A stretch of 64,000 bases of DNA from UBA5109 sp964606735 (GTDB lineage Bacteria; Pseudomonadota; Gammaproteobacteria; Pseudomonadales; Pseudohongiellaceae). Below are positions 27,238 through 34,614 of this stretch, piece after piece (the stretch's first letter is position 1; the number at the start of each line of letters is the position of its first letter). The notes beneath the pieces were generated by a model, which was given only the letters and a program-made list of their open reading frames with translations, had not been told where the DNA came from and did not search any database. The DNA is taken from positions 45,140 to 109,139 of the forward strand of contig CAZSHI010000005.1 of the NCBI GenBank assembly GCA_964606735.1, read 5' to 3'. The position numbers were made by a program, and so were the translations under genes.

Positions 27238-27671
27238 TCGGCGTTCACTGAAAACCAGTTTTCCAGAATCAGCTGGGCAGCAAGAGAGTCAATGGCTTCC
27301 TTGTCGTTGTATTTTTTACCCTGCTGATCAGCGAGCTGTTTTTTGAGATCCCGTGCTTCGCGGCTGCTTAAACGTTCATCAATAGTGAAACAGGGAATGT
27401 TGAAGCGGCCCTGCAGGCGTTGTGCAAATTTCTGCGCCAGCGATGTCATATCATTTTCACTGCCATCCATGTTAAACGGCATACCAACGATAAATACTGA
27501 CGGTCGCCATTCCCTTACCAGTTTTTCGAGCACTTCCCAGTCCGGAATACCATCCCTGGCCTTGAGGATAGACAGGGGAGATGCGGTTCCCGTTATGCTT
27601 TGGCCTACTGCTATACCAATTCGCTTGGTGCCAAAGTCAAAAGCCATTGCCGTGATCGCTGGAGTCATCAT
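27234..27671 (-). CDS. ruvX: RuvX (YqgF), Holliday-junction-resolvase-like nuclease
   Basis: A 145-residue RNase H-fold protein. The first strand AFDFGTKRIGIAVGQ holds the first catalytic aspartate, followed by FIVGMPFNMDGSEND and the C-terminal DERLSSREARDLKKQ and KEAIDSLAAQLIL, with the last acidic residues. YqgF takes part in 16S rRNA 5'-end maturation and has resolvase activity in vitro. Start ATG 27671 directly follows the yqgE stop at 27672, so they are co-translated. The end overlaps convergent pilT by four bases. Confidence 0.93.
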   Translation of the reverse strand: MMTPAITAMAFDFGTKRIGIAVGQSITGTASPLSILKARDGIPDWEVLEKLVREWRPSVFIVGMPFNMDGSENDMTSLAQKFAQRLQGRFNIPCFTIDERLSSREARDLKKQLADQQGKKYNDKEAIDSLAAQLILENWFSVNAD

Positions 27672-28244
27672 CTAGCTGGTCCCGATATCGCTGCTTAATT
27701 GTGAAATATCAAAGCCAAGCATTGCTGCGGCCAGTTTGGGCTTTTCATTGAAACGGTTTGAAAAAATCAGTTCACGGGTGGCAGGGCAGGTAAACCAGCT
27801 GTTTTGTGCAATTTCCTGCTCAAGCTGGCCTGGCCCCCATCCGGAACAGCCGAGCACGACCAGATAGTTAAGAGGGCCCTGCCCGCCAGCAATGGCTTCT
27901 AGAATATCGCGCGATGTTGTCAGATATAATCCGTTTTCCAGTGTTAGTGTTGAATCCCAGTGCTCACCGCCATCATGCAGAATAAAGCCCTTGTTGGGCT
28001 CGACGGGCCCTCCTGACAAGACAAACTGATTGGCACCGGCTGGGCGTTCATCCCGGATATCCATTTGCTCAAACAGCTCACGCTGTTCTATGGGTAATGG
28101 TAAATTTACCGCAATACCGATGGCGCCTTCATGAGAATGTTGCCACATATATATAACTGAATTCTCAAAAAATGAATCTTTGAGTTGAGGCATGGCAATC
28201 AGAAACTGATCATTCAAATTGCTAGAGTCGCTGTCTATGGTCAT
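27672..28244 (-). CDS. yqgE: YqgE/AlgH (UPF0301) family protein
   Basis: A 190-residue cytosolic protein. Family blocks are FLIAMPQLKDSFFENSVIYM, HSHEGAIGIAVNLPL, VLSGGPVEPNKGFILHD, and LVVLGCSGWGPGQLEQEIAQ with NSWFTCPA. In P. aeruginosa it is called AlgH and was linked to alginate control, but no molecular role is settled. Conserved next to ruvX, as here, and 8 bases downstream of the TonB gene. Confidence 0.93.
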   Translation of the reverse strand: MTIDSDSSNLNDQFLIAMPQLKDSFFENSVIYMWQHSHEGAIGIAVNLPLPIEQRELFEQMDIRDERPAGANQFVLSGGPVEPNKGFILHDGGEHWDSTLTLENGLYLTTSRDILEAIAGGQGPLNYLVVLGCSGWGPGQLEQEIAQNSWFTCPATRELIFSNRFNEKPKLAAAMLGFDISQLSSDIGTS

Positions 28245-28252
28245 GCAAAAAA

Positions 28253-29140
28253 TTAATTGCTGGTAAAAGTATTGCCCTGATGAAATTGCCAGGTACGGAT
28301 AATTTCCAGTATATCAACTTCTTCTCGCATTGCTTGGGGAAAGGGGTCAAAAGGAGCTGCGAGCTGGACAATTCGTACCGCAGCATCGTCCAGGACAGCA
28401 TGACCGGAAGAGCTAAGAATTCTTAGCTCACTGACTGAGCCGTCAGGAAAAACGGCAACCATCATGCGTAGTTGTCCGTAGATGCCTTCGGCGCTCGCCT
28501 GCTGTGGATAATTCAGGTTGCCGACGGCTTCAATTTTTCGGCGCCAGCCATCAAGATATTCAGCATCACGGGCCTGTCGGGTTGAAGCAGAAGAGATAGT
28601 GTATTTGCGCGGACGCTGGGCATAGGCCTGACGATGGATATCCAGTTGTGCCTGCAGGCTGGCCAGTGTCTGGTCTAAAGAATTTTGGGAAGTTCCCTGG
28701 AAATTCTGGTTTTCCGCTGTTTGTAAGTTTTCATCGTCACTGTTAAGCCGCTCGCTAGATTCAAGTGTGCTCAGTACCTCACGGTCTGGGTTAAGGTCAC
28801 CAGCACGGGTTTGCAGAGCTGCGACTTCCTGGATTTGGTCTGCATTTAAAGGCGATTCGAAAGGTGTGCTGGGACGAGCCAGTTCATCCAGAGAGCCGCT
28901 GCCTTCCTGATTGGCCTGTGCCAGAAAGTCGGCTTCTTCCGGGCTGTTGGTGCTCTCATACTGAGCCAGTGTGACGTCCAGGCTCAGGGGCTGGTTTATC
29001 TGCTCATAGAAGGTAAAGCCGACGCCCAGAATCAAGATGGCATGAATACAAAGTGACATAAAAAGGGTAAAGCCAAAGCGTTCATTCGCCAGGCCTTGCG
29101 GGTTCGTGTCAAACTGGTCAAAGTTTGCAGCGACGCTCAT
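28253..29140 (-). CDS. TonB-family energy transducer (TonB3-like)
   Basis: A 295-residue TonB-like protein: one membrane segment at about residues 28-44 (MSLCIHAILILGVGFTFY), a long periplasmic region without the proline repeats of classical TonB but acidic and glutamine-rich, and a C-terminal TonB domain with YGQLRMMVAVFPDGSVSELR and VDILEIIRTWQF. In Pseudomonas the TonB3 gene has the same place between yqgE and gshB and is needed for twitching. The pilT and PilG-like genes nearby suggest a similar link, by inference. No exbB or exbD is nearby. Confidence 0.87.
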   Translation of the reverse strand: MSVAANFDQFDTNPQGLANERFGFTLFMSLCIHAILILGVGFTFYEQINQPLSLDVTLAQYESTNSPEEADFLAQANQEGSGSLDELARPSTPFESPLNADQIQEVAALQTRAGDLNPDREVLSTLESSERLNSDDENLQTAENQNFQGTSQNSLDQTLASLQAQLDIHRQAYAQRPRKYTISSASTRQARDAEYLDGWRRKIEAVGNLNYPQQASAEGIYGQLRMMVAVFPDGSVSELRILSSSGHAVLDDAAVRIVQLAAPFDPFPQAMREEVDILEIIRTWQFHQGNTFTSN

Positions 29141-29146
29141 TTGCCC

Positions 29147-30097
29147 CTACCTCGAAAGTTTACCCGCAATACATTCCATGAGTTGGCTGCCAATATCAAG
29201 ATCAAAGGCGCTGTCCAGTTCGCGAATGCATGTCGGGCTGGTGACATTGATCTCAGTCAGATAATCACCGATGACATCCAGTCCAACGAAGAGTAGCCCT
29301 TTTTCCTTCAAGCTTGGGCCGACCTGTTCACAAATCCAGAGATCCCTGTCGCTCAAGGGAATGCCTTTGGCAGAGCCTCCTGCAGCCAGATTACCACGCG
29401 TCTCTTTTTCAGCGGGAATGCGTGCCAGAGCGTAACCCACTGGCTCGCCATCAATCATCAGGATGCGTTTGTCTCCGGCGCTGATTTCGGGAATAAATTT
29501 CTGCGCCATAATCTGCCGCTTGCCATGATTGGTTAGGATCTCGATGATGACGCTGCGGTTCGGATCACCTTCTTCAAGCCGAAAAATTGATGCCCCACCC
29601 ATGCCGTCCAGTGGTTTGTAGATGACATCTTTATATTCATCATGGAATTTTTTCAGTAAAGCAGCATCACGTGTAACAAGTACCGGTGTACAGCATTGTG
29701 GAAACTGCGTGGCAAAAACTTTTTCATTACAGTCGCGCAGGCTTTGCGGCTTATTGACAATTAAGCTGCCTTCCCTTTCTGCTGCCTCAAGAATGTAAGT
29801 ACTGTAAATGTATTCATTATCGAAAGGAGGATCTTTGCGCATCAGGATGACATCAAAGGTGCTGAGTGTGAGATGGCTTGCTTCATGCAGTGTGAACCAG
29901 TTAGCCGGGTCTCTGGCGACCTGCAAAGGACTTGCATGCGCCATGGCAGTACCATTCTCGATATAGAGGTCTTTTTGCTCTATATAAAATAATTCCCAAT
30001 CACGGGCCTGAGCAGCCAGCAACATGGCAAGAGTCGAATCTTTTTTGAAATTGATTGACTGGATCGGATCCATGACAACGGCTAGCTTGATGCTCAT
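29147..30097 (-). CDS. gshB: Glutathione synthetase GshB
   Basis: A 316-residue ATP-grasp ligase that adds glycine to gamma-glutamylcysteine. The start region SIKLAVVMDPIQSINFKKDS is family-typical, followed by MRKDPPFDNEYIYSTYIL, VIYKPLDGMGGASIFRLEEG (ATP-binding loop), and VGLDVIGDYLTEINVTSPTC near the C-terminus. The frame opens at 30127, but ATG 30097 with AGGA 8 bases upstream fits the family. gshA is elsewhere in the window (54205-55770), so both glutathione steps are present. Confidence 0.95.
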   Translation of the reverse strand: MSIKLAVVMDPIQSINFKKDSTLAMLLAAQARDWELFYIEQKDLYIENGTAMAHASPLQVARDPANWFTLHEASHLTLSTFDVILMRKDPPFDNEYIYSTYILEAAEREGSLIVNKPQSLRDCNEKVFATQFPQCCTPVLVTRDAALLKKFHDEYKDVIYKPLDGMGGASIFRLEEGDPNRSVIIEILTNHGKRQIMAQKFIPEISAGDKRILMIDGEPVGYALARIPAEKETRGNLAAGGSAKGIPLSDRDLWICEQVGPSLKEKGLLFVGLDVIGDYLTEINVTSPTCIRELDSAFDLDIGSQLMECIAGKLSR

Positions 30098-30237
30098 TTT
30101 AATTTTCCTGACAACAAGGAACTGCAATTATAACAAAGACGTATTCTGCAAAGGTATTAAATACATAAATTTGGTGCCCCTGAGAAAAGGCTGCTATACC
30201 TGTAAGGGAACAGCTAAAAGTAAATAATACTCCGGGT

Positions 30238-30663
30238 ATGATGACACAAGCACCGCAAATTAAGCTTTCCGCCCCTTTTATCAAGAACCATCAGCAATGC
30301 CTGCTATTCATTGATGACAGTACCCTGGTCCTGGAAACATTACAGGCCCTGCTAGAGGAGGAGTCCTGTGAAGTCCTGATGAGTGATACTGTTTTGCAGG
30401 CTCTGCTCCTCGTGGCAAGGCATTATCCGCAGTATATTTTTATTGATGCTGACATGCCGGAACTGAGCGGATTCCACCTTTGTGCGCTGTTAAAGGAAAA
30501 TCTTCGCTATAAAGCTGTCCGGATAGTCCTGCTCTTGTCACAGGAAAGCCTGCCCTTGCGAGCCAGGGCTTTATCAGTTGGCGCAGATGCCGTGATCACC
30601 AAACCCTTTGGAAAAGCTGAATTAAGACCATTTATACAGCTCTCAGGAGGGCAGGCAGCATGA
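30238..30663 (+). CDS. Single-domain response regulator, PilG-like
   Basis: A 141-residue CheY-fold receiver with no output domain. The acidic pair is Asp26-Asp27 (FIDDSTLV), the phosphoacceptor is Asp70 (YIFIDADMPELSGF), Ser101 and Lys122 (TKPFG) complete the site. The helix HLCALLKENLRYKAVRIVLL resembles PilG of P. aeruginosa, which controls twitching, and gshB-pilG adjacency occurs there as well. But pilH, pilI and pilJ do not follow; instead a small unknown gene overlaps the stop (ATGA). So it may be a PilG relative re-assigned to another partner. Confidence 0.8.
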   Translation: MMTQAPQIKLSAPFIKNHQQCLLFIDDSTLVLETLQALLEEESCEVLMSDTVLQALLLVARHYPQYIFIDADMPELSGFHLCALLKENLRYKAVRIVLLLSQESLPLRARALSVGADAVITKPFGKAELRPFIQLSGGQAA

Positions 30664-30977
30664 GCCTGCTACGCGAAGCACAGGCCTATGTGCATGAACA
30701 GATTGTGCATTGTCTGGAAATGGCCAAGCAGTCACTTTGCGAATACTGTGATTGCAAGCACGCCCTGGATCGCCACAAGATTCTGGAGTGTATGCAGAAG
30801 CATATTGAACAGGCCTGTCTGCTAGAGAGCTTGACTGGTGAGGATGAGCGTGGTGGCAGCACTGTCATGCTGAAAAATATCTGTGCATTACTGGCCAAGC
30901 AGGACCCTGTGCATGAGAGGGAAGCCTGCCTGCAAGTCCTGACCCGGTTTTATCAAATAGTCGAGAAATTTAACTGA
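30660..30977 (+). CDS. Small Cys/His-rich helical protein of unknown function
   Basis: I do not recognise this 105-residue protein. It looks all-helical, with a dense Cys/His patch at residues 27-53: Cys27, Cys30, Cys32, His34, His39, Cys44, His48 and Cys53. The CEYCDCKHALDRH stretch could bind a metal or, less likely, serve as a phosphotransfer helix. Its ATG overlaps the stop of the response regulator (ATGA), so the two are co-translated and probably work together. Being an overlapping second gene with good coding sense, it is likely real. Confidence 0.68.
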   Translation: MSLLREAQAYVHEQIVHCLEMAKQSLCEYCDCKHALDRHKILECMQKHIEQACLLESLTGEDERGGSTVMLKNICALLAKQDPVHEREACLQVLTRFYQIVEKFN

Positions 30978-31056
30978 ATGCCTGTCTCTAAACCCTGCGC
31001 TTGAAGTAGGGGATTTGCTACAATCCCGGTCCGATTAGTTGACTCGGGGAATCACA

Positions 31057-31602
31057 TTGCTAAAAAAAATTGCCTACTTATGGGGAATTCTGGGAGTTCT
31101 CGCCTTACTCATGTCGGCAATCATTCGTCTTAGCCCTCGCATTTTTGAAATGCTGAGCTATACGCTGACCCCGCTGCACTGGCTAGTACTGATCGGGTTC
31201 GCGCTGTACATGGCCTATGCAGAAGGTTACAGGGGGTTTCACCTAAATTTTTCACCGCGTGTGATTGCCAGAGCACGCTATTTCTGCCAGGCGCAGAGCC
31301 AGCCCCCACTGTTACATTCCATTCTTGCCCCGGCTCTGTGCATGGGCTTTATTCACGCGGATAAAAGAAGAAAAATTATTGCGATTACACTGACCTCGAT
31401 GATAATTCTCCTGGTCATTCTGGTCAGCATGATGCCACAGCCTTGGCGAGGGATCGTCGATGCGGGAGTTGTGCTGGGTCTGTTGCTGGGCGTGATATCG
31501 ATTCTGTATTTTTGGGTGCTGTCCTGGCAGGAAGACTGGCAGAGCCCGGTATCAGCAGACTTTCCCAGCCCGGCAAGTGAAACGTTTACAGAAGCCGAAT
31601 AA
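31057..31602 (+). CDS. Conserved hypothetical membrane protein
   Basis: A 181-residue protein with about four hydrophobic segments: residues near 6-22, 38-54, 116-133 and 139-157. A cytosolic loop contains AYAEGYRGFHLNFSPRVIAR, a motif I associate with an unnamed proteobacterial family; after the last segment is a short acidic tail. Start choice: the frame is open from TTG 31039, but TTG 31057 has GGGGA about 7 bases upstream, so I use it. TACAAT at 31019-31024 could be a -10 box. It ends 17 bases inside the convergent DUF484 gene. In Pseudomonas xerC normally follows DUF484 at this place. Confidence 0.68.
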   Translation: MLKKIAYLWGILGVLALLMSAIIRLSPRIFEMLSYTLTPLHWLVLIGFALYMAYAEGYRGFHLNFSPRVIARARYFCQAQSQPPLLHSILAPALCMGFIHADKRRKIIAITLTSMIILLVILVSMMPQPWRGIVDAGVVLGLLLGVISILYFWVLSWQEDWQSPVSADFPSPASETFTEAE

Positions 31603-32308
31603 TATGGGCAGAAAGCACTTCGCCGATGAAATCAAGAAACAGGGTATCAAGACTTGAGTTGAAGTGTTGTGGCTTGTTGCTCGCTATGATGAGCAGCGGA
31701 ATTCCGGGCAGCTTTTCCGTTGCGCTGTTATCTTCATGAAAATGTATTGGAACTATGGCTGCCGAGTTGATGGCCGGAGCCTCGGGAAAAAACAGTTCTA
31801 TCTGTTCTGCTTCCAGTTTGCCACAGTATGCCCGTTTGCGCTGAAACAGATTGCCTAGCACCTTGCTAGTCTGCTCAAGCGGAACCTGCAGCAATCCACG
31901 GTCCGCATCTGGATTTTCAACAGCAAAAAACAGTTTGCTGCTGGAGGCGGAAAAATCTTCGCCTAATTTTCCCTGAATTAGTTCAGAAAGCTCGGATAAA
32001 GTGTTGCAGTGCAGAATGTCCAGGATGACCGAACGGGTTTTTTCAAAAAGGCCGTCATTTTCCTTGGCATTTTCGATGAAGTGATCGATCTTGTCTTGGC
32101 TTTCCTCGTTGCGCCTGCGTAAGAGGCTGACCTGACGTTCCAGCAAGGAAATGGCTCCGCCACTTTTATGAGGAATACGAAGCTTGGCTAGCAAGTCTTC
32201 CTGCTTATTAAAGAATTCGGGGTGTTCTGACAGGTAAGCGGCTACAGAGTCTTCATCCAGTCCAACTGCTTCAGAGCTGGCCAGAGAATTCTGGGTTTCC
32301 GATTTCAT
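31586..32308 (-). CDS. DUF484 (GAF-like) family protein
   Basis: A 240-residue protein of the DUF484 family. It has the family start VAAYLSEHPEFFNKQEDLLA, the coiled segment ISLLERQVSLLRRRNEESQD, and a C-terminal GAF-like domain. DUF484 is typically found between dapF and xerC; here dapF is upstream with a 4-base overlap, but no xerC follows. No function is established; the GAF-like part suggests small-ligand sensing. The 3' end overlaps the convergent membrane gene by 17 bases. Confidence 0.87.
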   Translation of the reverse strand: MKSETQNSLASSEAVGLDEDSVAAYLSEHPEFFNKQEDLLAKLRIPHKSGGAISLLERQVSLLRRRNEESQDKIDHFIENAKENDGLFEKTRSVILDILHCNTLSELSELIQGKLGEDFSASSSKLFFAVENPDADRGLLQVPLEQTSKVLGNLFQRKRAYCGKLEAEQIELFFPEAPAINSAAIVPIHFHEDNSATEKLPGIPLLIIASNKPQHFNSSLDTLFLDFIGEVLSAHIIRLL

Positions 32309-33138
32309 AAATCAAGGTGTCCTTGGTAAACAGTCGTTGCTGGGCCAGTCATTAAAACGGGGCTCTGCCCGCCTTCCCAGCTAATGGAGAGTTTGCCACC
32401 TTTGAGCTCAACTGTCACGGTTTCAGACAACAATGCACGCAGGTGGCCAGCAACAACGGCAGCACAGGCTCCTGTGCCACAAGCCAGCGTCTCTCCAGCG
32501 CCTCGTTCATAGACCCGTAGGCGAATATGCTGCTGATCAAGCAGTTGCATGAAACCGGCATTTACCCTGTTAGGAAACGCTTGATGGTTCTCGATCAGAG
32601 GTCCGAGTTCTGCCACTGGCGCTGTATTGACATCTTCCACCAGCAATACAGCATGGGGGTTTCCCATGGAGACTGCCGAGATTTCCAGCTCCTGTCCTGC
32701 TACTAGCAAGGGATAAGTAAGCGCTTCTTTTGCCGTCAGAAAAGGAATGTCGGCAGGGTGCAAAATAGGGGCTCCCATGTTGACGGTGACCTGGCCGTTG
32801 GCAAGCATCTCACATTGAATCGAGCTGCCAGTGGGCATGCCCAGCGTGATATGGGTCTTGTTGCATAAACCCTGGTCGCTTAAATATCTGGCAACACATC
32901 GCGCGCCGTTGCCACAATGCTCGGTTTCCGTACCATCGGCATTATAGATACGGTAATTGAAATCAAACTCTGCCGAACTTGCCGGCTCAATGATCAACAG
33001 CTGATCAAAACCAACACCTGTACGGCGGTTTGCCAAGGCGGGGATCTGGGCAACAGGAACGGGAATATCCCGCTGGACTCTGTCCAGCAGCATGAAATCA
33101 TTGCCCAGTCCGTGCATTTTTGTAAAAGGCAGTTGCAC
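32305..33138 (-). CDS. dapF: Diaminopimelate epimerase DapF
   Basis: A 277-residue cofactor-free epimerase that converts LL- to meso-diaminopimelate for lysine and peptidoglycan. The two catalytic cysteines lie in TEHCGNGARCVARYL and ETLACGTGACAAVVAG. The N-terminus MQLPFTKMHGLGNDFMLLDR is canonical. It lies 20 bases downstream of lysA and overlaps DUF484 by four bases, the conserved lptM-lysA-dapF-DUF484 order. Confidence 0.96.
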   Translation of the reverse strand: MQLPFTKMHGLGNDFMLLDRVQRDIPVPVAQIPALANRRTGVGFDQLLIIEPASSAEFDFNYRIYNADGTETEHCGNGARCVARYLSDQGLCNKTHITLGMPTGSSIQCEMLANGQVTVNMGAPILHPADIPFLTAKEALTYPLLVAGQELEISAVSMGNPHAVLLVEDVNTAPVAELGPLIENHQAFPNRVNAGFMQLLDQQHIRLRVYERGAGETLACGTGACAAVVAGHLRALLSETVTVELKGGKLSISWEGGQSPVLMTGPATTVYQGHLDL

Positions 33139-33158
33139 CGCAGTTATCCTCTGCTTTA

Positions 33159-34406
33159 TCAGGGGAGCAGGTATTCCAGTTCTAACTGATCCTGATAGTT
33201 TTCACGTCTTCTACACAGATGAAGCCGTTCCCCATCGACCATAATCTCGGGCGGACGGTTACGCGTATTATAATTGGAGCTCATGACAAAACTGTAGGCA
33301 CCGGCTGACTGTACGGCCAATAAGTCACCAGAGCGGATAGCCAGCTGGCGGTCTTTACCAAGAAAATCGCTGGATTCACAGACCGGTCCGACAACATCGA
33401 AGGTTTCCACATTATCAGTATTGTGGCGCTGCACCGGTACAATATCCATCCACGCCTGATATAAAGCAGGACGGATCAGGTCGTTCATGGCGGCATCGAC
33501 GATAGCAAAATTTTTGCCAGCATTTCTTTTCAGGTATTGAACACGTGTCAGCAGCACACCTGCATTGGCAGACACCGAGCGTCCTGGTTCAATAATCAGT
33601 GTTAAATGACTGTCTCCAAGCAATGGCTTGATGGCGTCAAGATACTCCGCTGGAGTTGGTGGTGTTTCATTTTTATAGCGCACACCCAGTCCGCCGCCTA
33701 TATCTAAATGCTGTAACTTGATCCCCAGGTCGTTTAAATCAGCGACCAGTTTCAGTACACGCTCCAATGCATCCCTGAAAGGAGACAGCGTTGTCAGTTG
33801 AGAGCCAATATGGCAGTCGACACCGATGAGCTCAATACCATTGAGCGTATGCGCATGCTGATATACCTCCAGTGCCCGCGTAATTTCGATACCGAATTTA
33901 TTGTCTTTAAGTCCGGTCGATATATAGGGGTGGGTATTGGCATCGACATCAGGATTAACCCGCAAAGAAACAGGGGCCCTTTTCCCAAGAGCCAGAGCCG
34001 TTTCGTTGAGTAATTCCAACTCAGCTTCGGATTCGACATTGAAACAATGAATGCCGACTTGCAGGGCTGCCAGCATTTCATCCCGGCTTTTACCGACCCC
34101 GGAAAAAATGATTTTTTCTGCTTTGCCGCCGGCGCACAGTACCCGTTCGAGTTCGCCGCCAGAAACAATATCAAATCCGGCATCGAGCCGTGCTAGTGTC
34201 TGCAAAACAGCAAGACTGGCATTGGCTTTCACGGCATAGCAAACCAGTGCGCTGATACCTGAGAGCGCCTCCTGATAGGCCATGAAGGCAGATTCCAGTT
34301 CGGCTTTTGAATAGACATAACAGGGGGTGCCAAACTGTTCGGCTATCTGTGATAAAGGTACGGCTTCAGCAAATAACTGGTCATTTTCATAATGAAATGC
34401 GGACAT
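33159..34406 (-). CDS. lysA: Diaminopimelate decarboxylase LysA
   Basis: A 415-residue PLP barrel enzyme that decarboxylates meso-diaminopimelate to lysine. The PLP lysine is in CYAVKANASLAVL (Lys60), the histidine-containing VDCHIGSQLTTLSPF and LDIGGGLGVRY bind the cofactor, and PVCESSDFLGKDRQLA holds the active-site cysteine contributed across the dimer. Length is normal. lptM ends 2 bases before its start, so the two are one transcript. Confidence 0.97.
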   Translation of the reverse strand: MSAFHYENDQLFAEAVPLSQIAEQFGTPCYVYSKAELESAFMAYQEALSGISALVCYAVKANASLAVLQTLARLDAGFDIVSGGELERVLCAGGKAEKIIFSGVGKSRDEMLAALQVGIHCFNVESEAELELLNETALALGKRAPVSLRVNPDVDANTHPYISTGLKDNKFGIEITRALEVYQHAHTLNGIELIGVDCHIGSQLTTLSPFRDALERVLKLVADLNDLGIKLQHLDIGGGLGVRYKNETPPTPAEYLDAIKPLLGDSHLTLIIEPGRSVSANAGVLLTRVQYLKRNAGKNFAIVDAAMNDLIRPALYQAWMDIVPVQRHNTDNVETFDVVGPVCESSDFLGKDRQLAIRSGDLLAVQSAGAYSFVMSSNYNTRNRPPEIMVDGERLHLCRRRENYQDQLELEYLLP

Positions 34407-34408
34407 GC

Positions 34409-34528
34409 TTATGCTCCCTCCACGGCTGAGTCGCCTAGAACAGCGGGCTCAGGTGGAATGAGGGGGCCTTTCTGACCACATGCGCTCAAGGCAAACAAGG
34501 CCAGCAAGATGAGCATCAGTCTATTCAT
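34409..34528 (-). CDS. lptM: LptM (YifL) small lipoprotein
   Basis: A 39-residue lipoprotein. The sequence starts MNRLMLILLALFALSACGQK with lipobox LSAC (Cys17), then GPLIPPEP, the hallmark of LptM/YifL (CGxKGPL). LptM assists assembly of the LPS translocon LptDE in the outer membrane. The gene lies just before lysA, its usual place (called lppL in Pseudomonas). TATAAT on the minus strand (34569-34564), about 36 bases before the start, is a good -10 candidate for the lptM-lysA-dapF transcript. Confidence 0.92.
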   Translation of the reverse strand: MNRLMLILLALFALSACGQKGPLIPPEPAVLGDSAVEGA

Positions 34529-34614
34529 GACTGTGGTTCCTGCCTATCCGAAATAAAAGGCGGATTATACTGCCTTCGTGCTATTGAAGCCTAATGCTGG
34601 AAGAGACCGGATTA

